The notes beneath the pieces are model-generated. The model saw only the letters and a list, made by a program, of their open reading frames with translations, made no database searches and had not been told where the DNA came from. A stretch of 64,000 nt of DNA from assembly GCA_037157565.1 (NCBI GenBank), contig JAZHRO010000022.1, forward strand, positions 100,064,001 to 100,128,000, written 5' to 3'. The translations under genes and the position numbers were made by a program. Shown here in pieces: positions 47,531 to 58,395 of the stretch. Each line of letters opens with the position of its first letter. Position 1 is the stretch's first letter. Source of the DNA: Thalassia testudinum. Lineage: Eukaryota; Streptophyta; Magnoliopsida; Alismatales; Hydrocharitaceae.

Positions 47531-47540
47531 CTATTTATAG
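47531..47540 (-). promoter_or_regulatory. TATA box of copia-like LTR copy 2
   Basis: Minus strand CTATAAATAGAGGGGAGCC. The GACGTC array lies 110-650 bp upstream in sense orientation, i.e. where an enhancer would sit. Confidence 0.6.
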
Positions 47541-47652
47541 AGGCCTTAGGAAGGCTTTGGAAGGCTTGGAAAAGCTTCCATAGCCGTTGGGTGCAAAGCC
47601 TAAGAGAATCAGGCCGAAATCAGGACAATGATTACACTTCACAGGGTTATCA

Positions 47653-48190
47653 GACGTCTAATTATGGCATCAGACGTCTGGAAGTCCACTTTAAGACGTC
47701 TGATTCCAAGGTCAGACGTCTGATTCTATGCGGGTTTCTCCCTGACTTGAATCAGATCTAAACAGGGTTTTTGTACAAGTCCATCAGACGACATAGAGGA
47801 CGTCTGGCACTAAGTCTGGACGTCTGGAAACCTACTTTTATCGTGGGAATTGATTTCCAAACGTTGCAACGGCTAGAAAATCTCTGAGAAGAGATTTTGG
47901 GTCAGCCGAGGCAAAACGGTCATTTATCAGACGTCTGTGAAGTCCTATGGACGTCTGATAAGGCTCTAACGGTCATATTCTTCAGTGTCTTCTAAGCCAG
48001 CCAACGGTCCACTAACTGGACGTCTGGCAAAGTCATCAGACGTCTCCTAAGACGTCTGGTATAAGGTCTGGACGTCTGAATTCATCAGACAGAACTAACT
48101 ATGTCCAGCCTAACAGTTATCAGACGTCTGAAACAACAGTCAGACGTCTTAAAATCCTTTATCAGACGTCTGATTCGTGAATTAGACGTC
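47653..48190. repeat. GACGTC palindrome array (16 cores), copy 2
   Basis: Cores start at 47653, 47673, 47695, 47715, 47799, 47819, 47930, 47950, 48019, 48039, 48051, 48071, 48123, 48143, 48165 and 48185. The close-range intervals are those of copy 1 exactly: 20, 22, 20 / 20 / 20 / 20, 12, 20 / 20, 22, 20. Every core survives in both copies although the spacers differ at several positions. Confidence 0.88.
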
Positions 48191-50688
48191 TGGAAAGTCA
48201 GTTTTAACCCTATATTGGTTTTCTAAGTGTTTTACAGAAAACCTACGTATCCTAGGGTTGTGCAGGTGTTCCTAGGACTACTGTTAGGGTTCTTTGAGGC
48301 TCTTTAACATAATGTCTAAGGAAAATGAAGAGCAAGAAAATAAATACAAGAGATACATGAAAGGATAAAAAAGAATCTATCCTATTCTTCTTGTCTTCCA
48401 TCTCCAATCTTTCGCTCCACGCGAACCTCCTCTATTTTCCGTCAAGCTCCTCCAATCCGTCCTGGATGCGAGCTCGAGTTCCGTCTAAACACGTCTTCAT
48501 TTGCAATTGACCTGAAATCTAGGACTCAAATTGCAAATGTTAAATAACACGTGTTTTGTTATCATCAAAACAAATGATCGTGATGCTCTAGCACCAACAG
48601 TCTTGACCTACTTTACAAATTGGTCCTCAATAATTACTTTCTGACCCTTAACTTTTTGAACTCTTGCATTTACCCCTCAACTTTTCCATTATTTTTTGCA
48701 AACCGGTCCCTCTACCACCTGCAGCAGCAGGCCATACCTCCGGCGACTTTGCGCGGAGGATGGCGCCGCACAGGGCATGGGAGCCGACCCCAGACTTGAA
48801 AGGAGGATCCCTAGCGTTGTCATCTTTTGCATGGACCGGTTCCCATGCTCTGCCGGCCACCATACCTCTCGCGCGAACGCTCGAGAGGTATGGGTCTTTT
48901 TTCGGCCATGCCTCCGGCGACCATCCCACGCCTCCTCGCGTTTCCCTCCCTGCCAGCCCCTATTTAAGGAACGGTAGCCCCTGCTGCATCCTTCAAGCTT
49001 CGTTTGGCCCGAGATCTCCTCTCCTATTCACCTCTCACCAACTCCGGCCAACTGTCAGAGCTTCCAGCGACATCCCCTCTCCTCTCTCGTCGCCCTGCCA
49101 CCATACCAGTGGCAGGGTTAACTTCGCCGTCTTCCACTGCGCCGCGCCATATCATCGGGCGCCCTCCAGGCCCTCTTCCTCGTCGCCGTTCTCTCCCCTT
49201 GTCACCTTCGTCTCCGGCGACGGCATCACCGGCCGCTTGCCACTTCCGCACCTCCCCCTTCACTCTGGACTCGTAGATAAGTTTCTCCTACTTTCCCATT
49301 TATTTCCCCCTGTTAATTTGTTGTTTCGACCCCTCGACTCCACCGTCCACCCTCACCATCTCCACCTCCGACCACCAACTCCGGCGAGGCCATTTCCCCA
49401 CCACAGACAGCTCCACCCCTCGCCAACCGATACCTGAGCTTCACCACTTCCCACTGATCACCTCTCGCCCTTCCACCGACCACGCCACCAACTGAAACTA
49501 TCCCCCAAACACACCCACCAGCACACACAGTTTGACCTAGCCACGCACTCACGGCCACTATCACACCGCCCAACCCCCGCAACACCTCCACCGTGCTTTG
49601 GCGGAGCCTCCTGAGCATTCTAAAGTGGCCACGAGGCCGTTTGCATGACTTCAGGTTCAGAGGCTCGCCGCCATTGCTACCGAGCTTGGAGCAAGTTTGC
49701 TAGCAGCTCCAAGCCTCTGCAGTCCCAGGTTGAAGTCCCAGGCTGCGCGGAAGAGCCTCGCGTACAGTCCCAGGTCCTCAATTGAAGACGTGAGCTTCAC
49801 GTCTTGCTGCAATTGGAGAGACACTCCCTGCTGCGAGCGCGCGAGAAAGGGTGGGACATTTAGTCCCACCACGTAAGTTTGTGAGCTCCCCATGGCGCAT
49901 AAATTGAAAAAGTGACTGAGGCTTATCGTCTTAGTCACACGGGGTGAGGTCCCTCTCACCCGGCCTCGTCCGCGATCACCCCCCCGCAGACCTGGCCCGA
50001 CCCGTTTACCTGCCTAAGCCTTGCACACCTCGCCCACCACCGCACGCCGGTGGGCCTGGTCCCGGGCGCCTACACCTGACCCGTATACCTGAGAAGGCTC
50101 TAGGAGAGCGGACCTAAGAGAGAAATGGAGAGAGAGAGAAATGCGGGAAGGGTAGGGGTAGGTTTTGCTTAACTAGCTTCCTGTGCAGGGAAGCTGAAGA
50201 AAAAGAAGAAGGAGGAAGAAGAGGCATAGGAAGCAGCTAAGGACTTAGCTGCATCAAAGAGTAGGAGCTGAGGAAGAAGGTGGAGAGGAAGAAAAAGAAG
50301 GAGAAGGAGGTGTAGCTCAACAGAGAAGAAGAAGCCAAGGAGAAGAAGCAGCAGCAGCCAAAGAGAAAGAAAGAAGAAGAAGGAGACGAGTACTGTAGCA
50401 AACGCTACTTAAGACATCTGATTCATGGAATCAAACGTCTAAAGAAGAGAAAGAAGAAAGAGAGAAGAAAAGAAGAGAAGAAAAATTTTTATTCCCTCTC
50501 TCTGATTTTTGTAAAAAAGTACATTGTTGTGAATTGTGTTTTTTATGCTTCTAGAACCAAGTTTGTTCCCTGAGTTCGACCTTGAAACATTTTAAATTTC
50601 GAGTAATAAATTAAATTAAATTGATCATCGTTTTTCACAACATACTACAACGTACCTTTTTGAAAACCATGAACAAACGGCTGTATCA

Positions 50689-53600
50689 ACCTTTTACTCC
50701 CTTCATGAGCCACCTCTTAAGGCTAGTAGGAACTCAGGCAGACGTACCTCACATTCCCTTACATTGTTGCCTCTTAAGGCTAGCAAACCGTCTCTCAAGG
50801 CTGGCAGGAGGTTGGGTCGCTACACTCACGTTCCCCCATAATGTCGCCTCATAAGACCGGCAGCTGCTTCTTAAGTATGGCAGGAACTCGGGTCTCCACG
50901 CCCCAAGTTCCATTTAAGAATAAAGCCACCTCTTAAGGACGACAAGAACTTAGGCCCCCACACCCCAAGTTCCATCTAAACACAAAGTCGCCTCATAAGG
51001 ACGGCAGGAACTTGGGCCCCCATGTCGCAAGTTCTATTTAAACATAAAGCCACCTCTTAAGGACGACAGGAACAAGGGCTCTTACAACCCTTGTTCCGAT
51101 TGATATAATGATGCCTTGAAAAGATGACAAGAACTCGAGCCCTCACGCCCCCAAGTTCCGTCCACAAGTAATGCCAAACGCACCTCACACCGCCTCTTAA
51201 GGACGACAGAGAAAGTGCGTGCCCACATTGCCCTTTTACACAGAGTCACCACTTCAAAAGATAGTAACACTAAGAGCACCTTGGCCGCTCACACTTACAA
51301 CTTCCCCGCTCAGACAAAAAAGTGGGGCATCGCCCACTAGTGAAGTTTTAACCACTTCACTCTCAGCAGCGTCTACTAACTGAAAAGGATGGCAGAAACT
51401 CAGGCCCCCACGCCTGACGCTCCACTTGATATCATGCCACTCCTCATGGTTGGTAAAAACTAGGGCTCTTGCGTCCCATGTTCCAGTCAATGTCCCCCCA
51501 CGACGACAGTAGGAACTTGGGCTCCTATGCCCCAAATTCCACCTCACATAACATTGGCACACACTCGAACTTCCAACAATGATCCAAGCGATCATACTTA
51601 GTTATCATTGCCACCCCCTAAGGTCAGTCCTCTCAGATGCCCTCTTGCACTTTCCCCATTCCTCAGAAGAATGATACGAGTACAATCAAGCAAGTCGACG
51701 CACGGCGGTATTACACCCTACGGCCAAGCCGGCAAGCCTTCCTTTATCCACCTATGATAAGGACAAGTTTAGCAATAGAATAACCGCATTTAGAATGGTT
51801 GGATCGACGATGACCTTTATGGGCATAATTGTCCGCCCAGCAACTAGCCCTTGTCTCTGTGGAAAGTCTGGGTGATAAACTAGGATCAAACGATCAGAAC
51901 TGAGTCCCTTAAGGGAACAGAAATTTGACCTACCCACCAACAACTTCAGAGATTCAGCCAGGCTACCCAGCCTCAACTATTCAACGTTGTCCTAACAACG
52001 CCATCGGCCCTGTCCAGGTCAGAGCAGACCTTGATCCCTCTAATTGTTGCCACTTGAGCTCAGACCCAGCACAAAAAAACTCCATTTGGACCACCAGTGG
52101 CCTATCAGACAAAGGCCTCACTTATTCAGGCAGGTGTAAATTCGTCGAGCCACAATAAGAGACCAAGGCTAAAATAGGGGAGCTTCTTGGAATCAATTTT
52201 ACTAAACCCTCATGTCAGGCCTGGCCCTTGAAGGAGGTGGCAGCCCTGAACAACACACGCACATAGGTTCCACCAACCTCAACAAAGCTTACCCTAAAAG
52301 GTGAAGTTCCCTGACCAAAAATAGACATCAGAGAACTCCTGTGATGGGCAATTCAGCCCAACCCCCATAGGGGTCTGCAGCAAGGACTGCCGGATCAACC
52401 CTACTCTAGGTAACAAATTCCCTACCCCAAGCAGACATAGGTTTGCCTTAGTATAGAGCCGCACCTACGATAAGAAGAAGCTTTGATGGCCCTTAGTCTC
52501 CAACTGAGTGACAGACAAACTTCGACAAGATCCAAGTGACCATGGGCCTTAAGCTCTAAGCACCAAGAAAAGGATACAGTCACTAATCGACAAAATCACC
52601 CCCTTGGGTTGATTCTTGTCTCAGACTTTTGACTAATGTTGCCCCCCTCGCCCTTCAAACACATCACAAAGGGTCTGGGGCAGCTTTGGCAAGCTTAAGT
52701 GCCCTCCTCACTTCGCCCCAAAAATTGTATGTTGGCAGATCGTTTGCGACAGCTAACTCTAGAGCTGGCATAACGCTGACCACTTTGGGTTGCGCTACTC
52801 ATGAGTACCCTCCCAAGCTACTCCTCCTACCACCCTACGACCAAGCAGAGTTAAGGAGCAATGCTCAATGGCCAAGGGCATTTTACTTAAAAGCCGGCTA
52901 GTCGAGTAGGGGTTTTCCACCCCCTCCTCATGCTATCGCATAAAGGAAGCATTCCGAATGGAGGAATTTAAGGGAACCGCTCCTAGCTCGGCTATTCCAG
53001 GAAGGGCACCTCGAAGGTCCCAAATAGAGCACTAGTATAAAAACTGTATGCACAAGGATACTAACTGCCGGTAAATATCTCCTAGCATCATTTCCTACCT
53101 GGAGAGTTAGTGCCACTCTTGGCATTCTCCCACCAACCTCGTCTTCAAGATGGGCCATATCAATAACAACCACCCCTCTCCTAAAATGGGTCATGGCTAA
53201 GACACCGATTTGCCCAACAACCGACACAACTATATCTTGTGTCAGGTAGAAGCAGGCGGACAAGGTACCAAGTGAATGGTTAACTCCCATCGACCACACA
53301 CCTTTCTTAGTCAGGTGTACAGCATGGGTTCCCGGCCACTACTAGGGGCGACCCTCTCCACAGGCAGTCCTTTATGGCTTGCCAACAAGTAAACAACAGC
53401 GTTAAACAAAATAAGATGACAGTGATCGCCTGCAATAGATAGGCTGGCAACCTAGAACTTCTCAAAGAAGCACGATAGATTGAATAAAATGGAGAGGCCT
53501 CCATGTCAATCCACTGGAACGGAAAATCAAATGCCCCATGAAAGGGATCAAACAAAAAATCGTAAAAGTAGTCCACGCGACTCTTCCTAGCTAAGCTAAC

Positions 53601-53705
53601 TTAGCTAGGTCCACCTAAACTATCCACTCCATGGCCGTCCATCCTCCTCCTTAACCCCAACTTAACCTAACCCTAACCCACCTATTTTGGTGCCAAAACA
53701 CACCT
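50689..53705. other. Old flanking DNA: minisatellite and decayed segment (copy c)
   Basis: Right-hand continuation of the DNA broken by element 2. 50700-51260 is a degenerate minisatellite (separate entry). 51640-51830 aligns with 18665-18980 (CCCCATTCCTC, then AATCAAGCAAG, then LP-S-Y-DKDK). The remainder, to 53705, has no recognisable gene; short frames are scattered and not conserved. It looks like an ancient retroelement body. Confidence 0.5.
50710..51260. repeat. Degenerate ~60-bp minisatellite
   Basis: Units begin CCTCTTAAGG or CCTCATAAGG and carry GACGACAGGAACTTGGGCCC and CCCAAGTTCCA-type words. Unit starts at 50929, 50991 and 51053 are spaced exactly 62 bp; others at 50713, 50770, 50847 and 51193 are less regular (57-79 bp). 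GGGCNCC...AAGTTCC arms within a unit are partly complementary (GGAACTTGGG / CCCCAAGTTCC), so each unit can fold. Related words at 19636-19680 belong to the same array. Confidence 0.75.
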
Positions 53706-54616
53706 TGTTACGACCTGATCCCAGACCTCTACAGGATCCGAGACCGGCCCACCTCGACTAATCCTAAGACCTAGTCGTCCAACGAGAAATAACCAAAAGC
53801 AGAAAATAATTCACATCCACACATGCAATGTAACTAAGCAGAAAGAAATCAAGAGACGGTAAAAGCAATAGAGTGAAATAGTCTATCAATATTACAGGCC
53901 ATCACAACTATGATAGAGAAAAGTACAGCAGCAAAATAACTGAAACAATATTTCATAGAACAAAATACTCACTACTATAATAAGAGCTAGGGAAACAGTA
54001 AGAAACGTAGCTAAGGCTAGGCTCGACTGAGCCAACTCCCTCTGCAGTTGGTGGTACTGGCTACTCAACTCTCTGACCTGGACAAGGTTATAAAAATTTT
54101 CGAAGTCAGCGAACGCTTAGTAGAGTGGTAATTTAGCCATTTACATGTAATTAAGACAAGTTATTAATTAATGTAATTAAGTAACTATCCATTTTCATTT
54201 AGTTCAACCAAGTACTTCTAATTTGTTGTTCCTTTATTCACTTAAATCATTTCTTGATCTGGCCTGTTCCTCACGGGAACGATCTTGATTGCAGTCTTTT
54301 CTATGATGTAGGAGGTACACGTGGTGTTCTCCTGGCCGGGAGAGTCCCCCGTGGTAATCCTACACCTAGTCAACCACCCCGATGTCACAGTTGCGACGTA
54401 GCGGTGACTACGGCACGCGTGATAAACGCGTAGGTAGCTATCCCGCACTGGCACGCGGTTAGTCATTTCCGCACACAGGTATGCCTAAAGGTACAACACG
54501 GAACAGTACAGGGCCTTGCCCTCTCAGAACAGAATAGAATAGGGGTCTCGCCCCTCCACACTCCACGTAACCTCGTCCGACTATCTCGGTTTGCCCAGTG
54601 GGCTTAACAAGAGTCG

Positions 54617-54785
54617 GTGTAGGGTGGCTAGTCCTAACCCCGAGCCTCCTGGGGCGGCTAGCTCTCTCCCTACACTAAGTAGCTCACCTCAGTACCACGT
54701 ATACGAGGGCCAAACAAAGTCGGTGTAGAGTATCTAGGCATGACCCCAAGGCTCAACCTAACGAGCGGCTAGTACCCCTCTACAC
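54617..54785. repeat. Tandem hairpin units, LTR copy A
   Basis: Two ~106-bp units. Unit 1: GTGTAGGG (54617-54624) pairs with CCCTACAC (54668-54675). Unit 2: GTGTAGAG (54723-54730) pairs with CTCTACAC (54778-54785). Both arms changed together between units. The same two hairpins are in copy B at 57149-57206 and 57253-57314. Confidence 0.75.
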
Positions 54786-55030
54786 TAAAGGGACAGTGGC
54801 TCCCCTGAGCACCGCGTACACAAGGGCCAGCTCACTTCCCGTCTACAGGAGTTCTCCTAATTCCTTGTAGGGTTCATGCTGGTATTCCTTTCGTTTCATA
54901 TTCCAGACTCTCAGATTTCTCTGTTTACATTACCGGTTCCATTCTTAAAACAGGCAGCTCGTGATTTTCTAACTAACAAGGCATCACATTAAAATAACCA
55001 ATACATTTGCTAGCATTTAAAGTTGTACAT

Positions 55031-55190
55031 GCATCTCAAGTAAACAGTGTAGCTCAACTATACTTATTTGTTCCTGCCCTAGGGTTCATTCTCATCCTAG
55101 GGTTCTACACGTATCTCAAGTATACAATATAGCTCAAACCATACTCATCTGTTCCTACCCTAGGGTTCATTCTCATCATAGAGTTCATTC
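55031..55190. repeat. 80-bp tandem duplication, LTR copy A
   Basis: Two units starting at 55031 (CATCTCAAGTAAACAG) and 55111 (TATCTCAAGTATACAA), exactly 80 bp apart, each ending in CCTAGGGTTCATTCTCATC. Copy B has only part of this. Confidence 0.7.
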
Positions 55191-55492
55191 AAGTTATTCC
55201 AAACATGCAGTTCATTTATCTAAATCATAATATTAATGTAAACCACTCTATCGGTAAACACGGGAGGAATGGAGACTCGGATCACAGATCTCGTTGCCTC
55301 TGCGGCTCCTGCGTACTCAACTGGATGGAGACCTATACAGTTAACAAATTGCATCAAACGAGTCCAAAATCATATACAAGTGATACTAACTCGTAGAGAA
55401 ATTCAAGTGAAAAATAACAGTAGTTCGTTTGTGAAAATCCGATTCCATTTGGGCCCTAAACAGGCCAAAAACACTCACACTGTCCAAAATCA

Positions 55493-55905
55493 GACGTCTG
55501 GGTCGTCTAGGTCTAGTCTCAGACGTCTTAAAAGACATCAATACTCACCTTGGGTTTCCTATGGCTACCTCAGACGTCCAGACCCTTCCGCGATTGTCTA
55601 AGGTGTGTTTCAGACGTTGGACTCTCCTTCCGGTCGTCTGGAGGTATGGTCAGACGTCTAGCGACGTGTCCAGACGTCCAAAAGCACCTCGAAGGGCACA
55701 CCCCGCGCCTTTCCAGAGCCCTGCCCCCTGCGTACATACACGAAACTAAAAAAAGGTTGAACAAAATCTCCTGCGGTAAGGCCTTCATGGCCGTAAACCG
55801 CACAGAAGCACATACCTTGGTACTGTGCATGCTTTCAGATGTCCAGCTTCAGCTCCGGACATCCTTCTGCTACTCCAGACGTCTGGGAGATACTCCATAC
55901 GTCTG
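55493..55905. repeat. GACGTC arrays, chromovirus LTR copy A
   Basis: First cluster: cores or one- to two-base variants at 55573, 55592, 55613, 55633, 55653 and 55673 (steps 19, 21, 20, 20, 20). Second cluster: 55838, 55858, 55878, 55898 (steps 20, 20, 20). Singles at 55493 and 55522. The heads CAGACGTC recur every 20 bp while the following ten bases do not. Confidence 0.82.
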
Positions 55906-58023
55906 ATACTGGAAAATATCCAGTACGCAGAACTCTCCTGCAAGCTGTCTCCCTCGCGAGCTCGCCCGCAGGAGCTGCAGCAGTGCCTCCAGTGGCTGCA
56001 AGAGGCCAAGGCTTTTGCTCGCAAGCTCCTCCTCCTCGCCTGCGCCCTTGACTCCTCCCGCACGAGCTCCTCCAAGCTCCTGCGACTCCCTCGCGAGCTC
56101 CTCCCATGCTCTCGCTCCCCTCTCTTCCTCCTCCACGTCCCGTCTCTCTCTCTTCTTCCTCTCCACACGCTGCACTGGAAGGGGGAGAGGAAGGGGGCGG
56201 CCGGTAAGAGGGAAAGATGGAGGTGGTGGCTGGTGGAGGTAGGGTGCAACGACTCGATTCCCGAATCCCTACAGGACCCGAGATCGACTCGCTTCGACTA
56301 ATCCCAAGACCTAGTCGTCTAACAAGAAACAACCGCAAAGTAGGAAATTAAACCACATCACATATGCAATGTAATTAAGCAGTAAAAACATACAAGCAGT
56401 AAAGAAAAGTAATAGCTGCTAATTCAATACATACCACCACAACAACAGGAAAAATGGAACGAAAGCAATAGTAACAGAAACAGTAGCCAAAAGTTTGAAA
56501 CTCACTATAGCAGTAAAGAGAGTACAACAAAAAGTACTGAAAACTACAGCTGGGCTCGATTGGGCCCAGCACACTCCGCAGCTGGTAGCTCGGGCTGCTC
56601 AACTCCTGGACCTGAACAGTGTTATGAAAAAGACGGAGTTAGCGAACACTGAGGAGAGCGGTAACCATACTATCTAAAGCAGTAAAAGTAGCAGGTATAT
56701 TTATCTTTTCGAGTTAGTTTACTTTACAAGTAATTCCTTTTCACCCCATTTGGTTAACATTCAGATTTCTTTCTTGATCTTGCATGTTCCTCGTGGAAAC
56801 AATCTTGATTGTAGTCTTTTCCGAAGAGTAGAAGGCACACGTGGTGCTCTCCTGGCCGAGAGAGTCCCCCGTGGTAGTCCTACACCCAGTCAACCACCCA
56901 GAGGTCACTGACAGATGTAGCGGTGGCTACGACACGCACGATAAGCACATGGGTAGCTACGCCGCACTAACACGCGGTCAGTCGTTTCCACTAGCAGGTA
57001 CATCCAAAGTACAGCACAGAACAGTATGGGCCTAGCCCTCTCAGAAACAAGGGTCTAGCCACTCAGAACCAAACAGGGGTCTCGCCCCTCCACAGTCCGC
57101 ACACCCTCGTCTGACTACCCTGGTTTGCACAGAGGACCTAACAAGTCGGTGTAGGGTGGCTAGCTGAACCCCGAGCCCCGTGGGGTGGCTATCTCCCTCC
57201 CTACACTAGTAGCTCGCCTCAATACGGTGTACGCGAGGGCCAACAGAAGTCGATGTAGAGTAGCCAATCCTAACCCTGGGTCCCAACCCAAGGGCTGTTA
57301 GCTCCTCTCTACACTAAAAGTGGATAGTCGCTCTCCTTGGTACCACGTACTTAAGGGACAGGAGACTTCCCGCCCACATTCCAGGCTTTTCCGTCTAGCC
57401 ACAGGAGCTCTACTCCTAACTCCCCGTAGGGTTCATGCTCATGTTCACCATATTATTCCAATCCAGGTTTCATCATTCACAATTCAGTTCTCGTTATACA
57501 CAGGCAGCTTGTATTTCCACAATTTAACACATGCAATAAGTGATATCACAGGTAACTGTTTAGTTATCTCAGGCAGCTCATATTTATTTACAGGCAGTGG
57601 CTAACAATTTAGCTCATTCATTTATATACAATTTCAATTACGCAAACAATTGGTTCAACCATTTCTTGTCCTAGGGTTCATGCCACATCCTAGGTTTTCA
57701 GTTGTCTAATTTTCATAGATGCAGTCATATTTAATAAGTATAACAGGAGAGGACCACTCTACCAGAAAATCCGAGAGTACCGGGGGCTCGAACCGCAGAC
57801 CCACGTGCCTCTACGAACCCTAGACACGCAACAGGTCAAAGTCTTATACCAAGGAACACATCACAATGGAAGGTTCAGAACAATGTATAAAGGTTTCTAA
57901 TAAGTAGAGGAACTCACAAGGAAACCACAGATACTTCATTTGCATAAAATAGATCCCAATCGGACCCCAAATGGGTCAAAAACGTGTCTGCAGACCCAAA
58001 TCAAACATCTGCAAACAAGTCCA

Positions 58024-58395
58024 GACGTCTTAAAAGTCACAAAGACTCACCTCAAGCTCCTGCAATGACTTCAGATGTCCAGGACTCCCCCGCGACTGTC
58101 TGAAAACAGTTCCATACGTTTGACCAATCCTCCGGTCGTCTGGAAACACCTCTGGTCGTCTAATGAGCTGTCCAGACGTTCGAAAGTGCATGGAAAGGCG
58201 TTCCGTGCACCTTCCCAAGGCTGCTCCTGCGCACGATAGAGCAGCAACCCACTTTAGCCTAAACCAAATCGCCTGCGGTGTAGCCTGCATGGCCGTAACC
58301 GCAAAGAAGACGTACCTTCGCGATACAGATGCTTTCAGACGTCTGGTGTTGACGCCAAACGTCCAGCCGATCGTCCGAAAGACACTTCAGACGTC
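58024..58395. repeat. GACGTC arrays, LTR copy B transcribed part
   Basis: Cores or close variants at 58074, 58094, 58115, 58135, 58155, 58175 (steps 20, 21, 20, 20, 20) and at 58338, 58358, 58370, 58390 (steps 20, 12, 20). Single at 58024. Confidence 0.8.

Larger units (their letters stand above)
46879..48599 (-). mobile_element. Copia-like solo LTR, copy 2 (complete)
   Basis: A 1,721-bp LTR with TG...CA ends and a perfect 5-bp target duplication GTCTT (46874-46878 and 48600-48604). It starts on the minus strand with TGTTGGTGCTAGAGC at 48599 and ends GGGACTTTCA at 46879. No internal region, so it is a solo LTR. The TATA box CTATAAATAG lies on the minus strand at 47531-47540. Sixteen GACGTC cores stand upstream of the TATA box in sense direction. 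Family assignment to Maximus/SIRE copia rests only on the LTR start and is tentative. Confidence 0.85.
19701..50688 (+). mobile_element. Athila element 2 (Ty3/gypsy) carrying three nested insertions
   Basis: A plus-strand Athila element split into five blocks. Without the insertions it is about 13.5 kb, close to elements 1 and 3. Both LTRs are 2.65 kb once the inserts are removed (2,653 and 2,651 bp), which is strong support for the boundaries. Insertions: a solo LTR at 20628-23374, element 3 at 29396-42387, a copia-like solo LTR at 46879-48599. The coding part is badly decayed, including loss of the integrase catalytic Glu, a 27-bp duplication and several frameshifts. Being the host of the other insertions, it is older than they are. 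Confidence 0.92.
46312..50688 (+). repeat. 3' LTR of element 2 (interrupted)
   Basis: LTR proper is 46312-46878 plus 48605-50688, split by the copia-like solo LTR. Ends TGATGAG...GTATCA. TATA-like box at 48961-48967, a 9-bp inverted repeat AAGACGTGA / TCACGTCTT at 49785-49805, LTR hairpin 49850-49870, GAA-rich tract about 50170-50500, decayed GACGTC pair at 50413/50434. Confidence 0.9.
53706..56244 (-). repeat. Chromovirus LTR copy A (truncated)
   Basis: Aligns with copy B over its length, starting TGTTACGACC (plus reading) at 53706. It lacks the last ~230 bp of copy B, i.e. the sense 5' end with the TATA box, and abuts copy B directly. Either element B inserted into an existing LTR, or unequal recombination removed the piece. 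Confidence 0.8.

Noticed and set aside
53660..53690. Telomere-like CCTAACCCTAACCC
   Set aside because: Only two to three units, not in an array, and typical chance sequence in CT-rich DNA.
55785..56338. Several overlapping Arg-, Ser- and Glu-rich frames in the chromovirus LTR
   Set aside because: Codon composition reflects GC-rich LTR DNA with CTC/GAG repeats; copy B does not preserve them.
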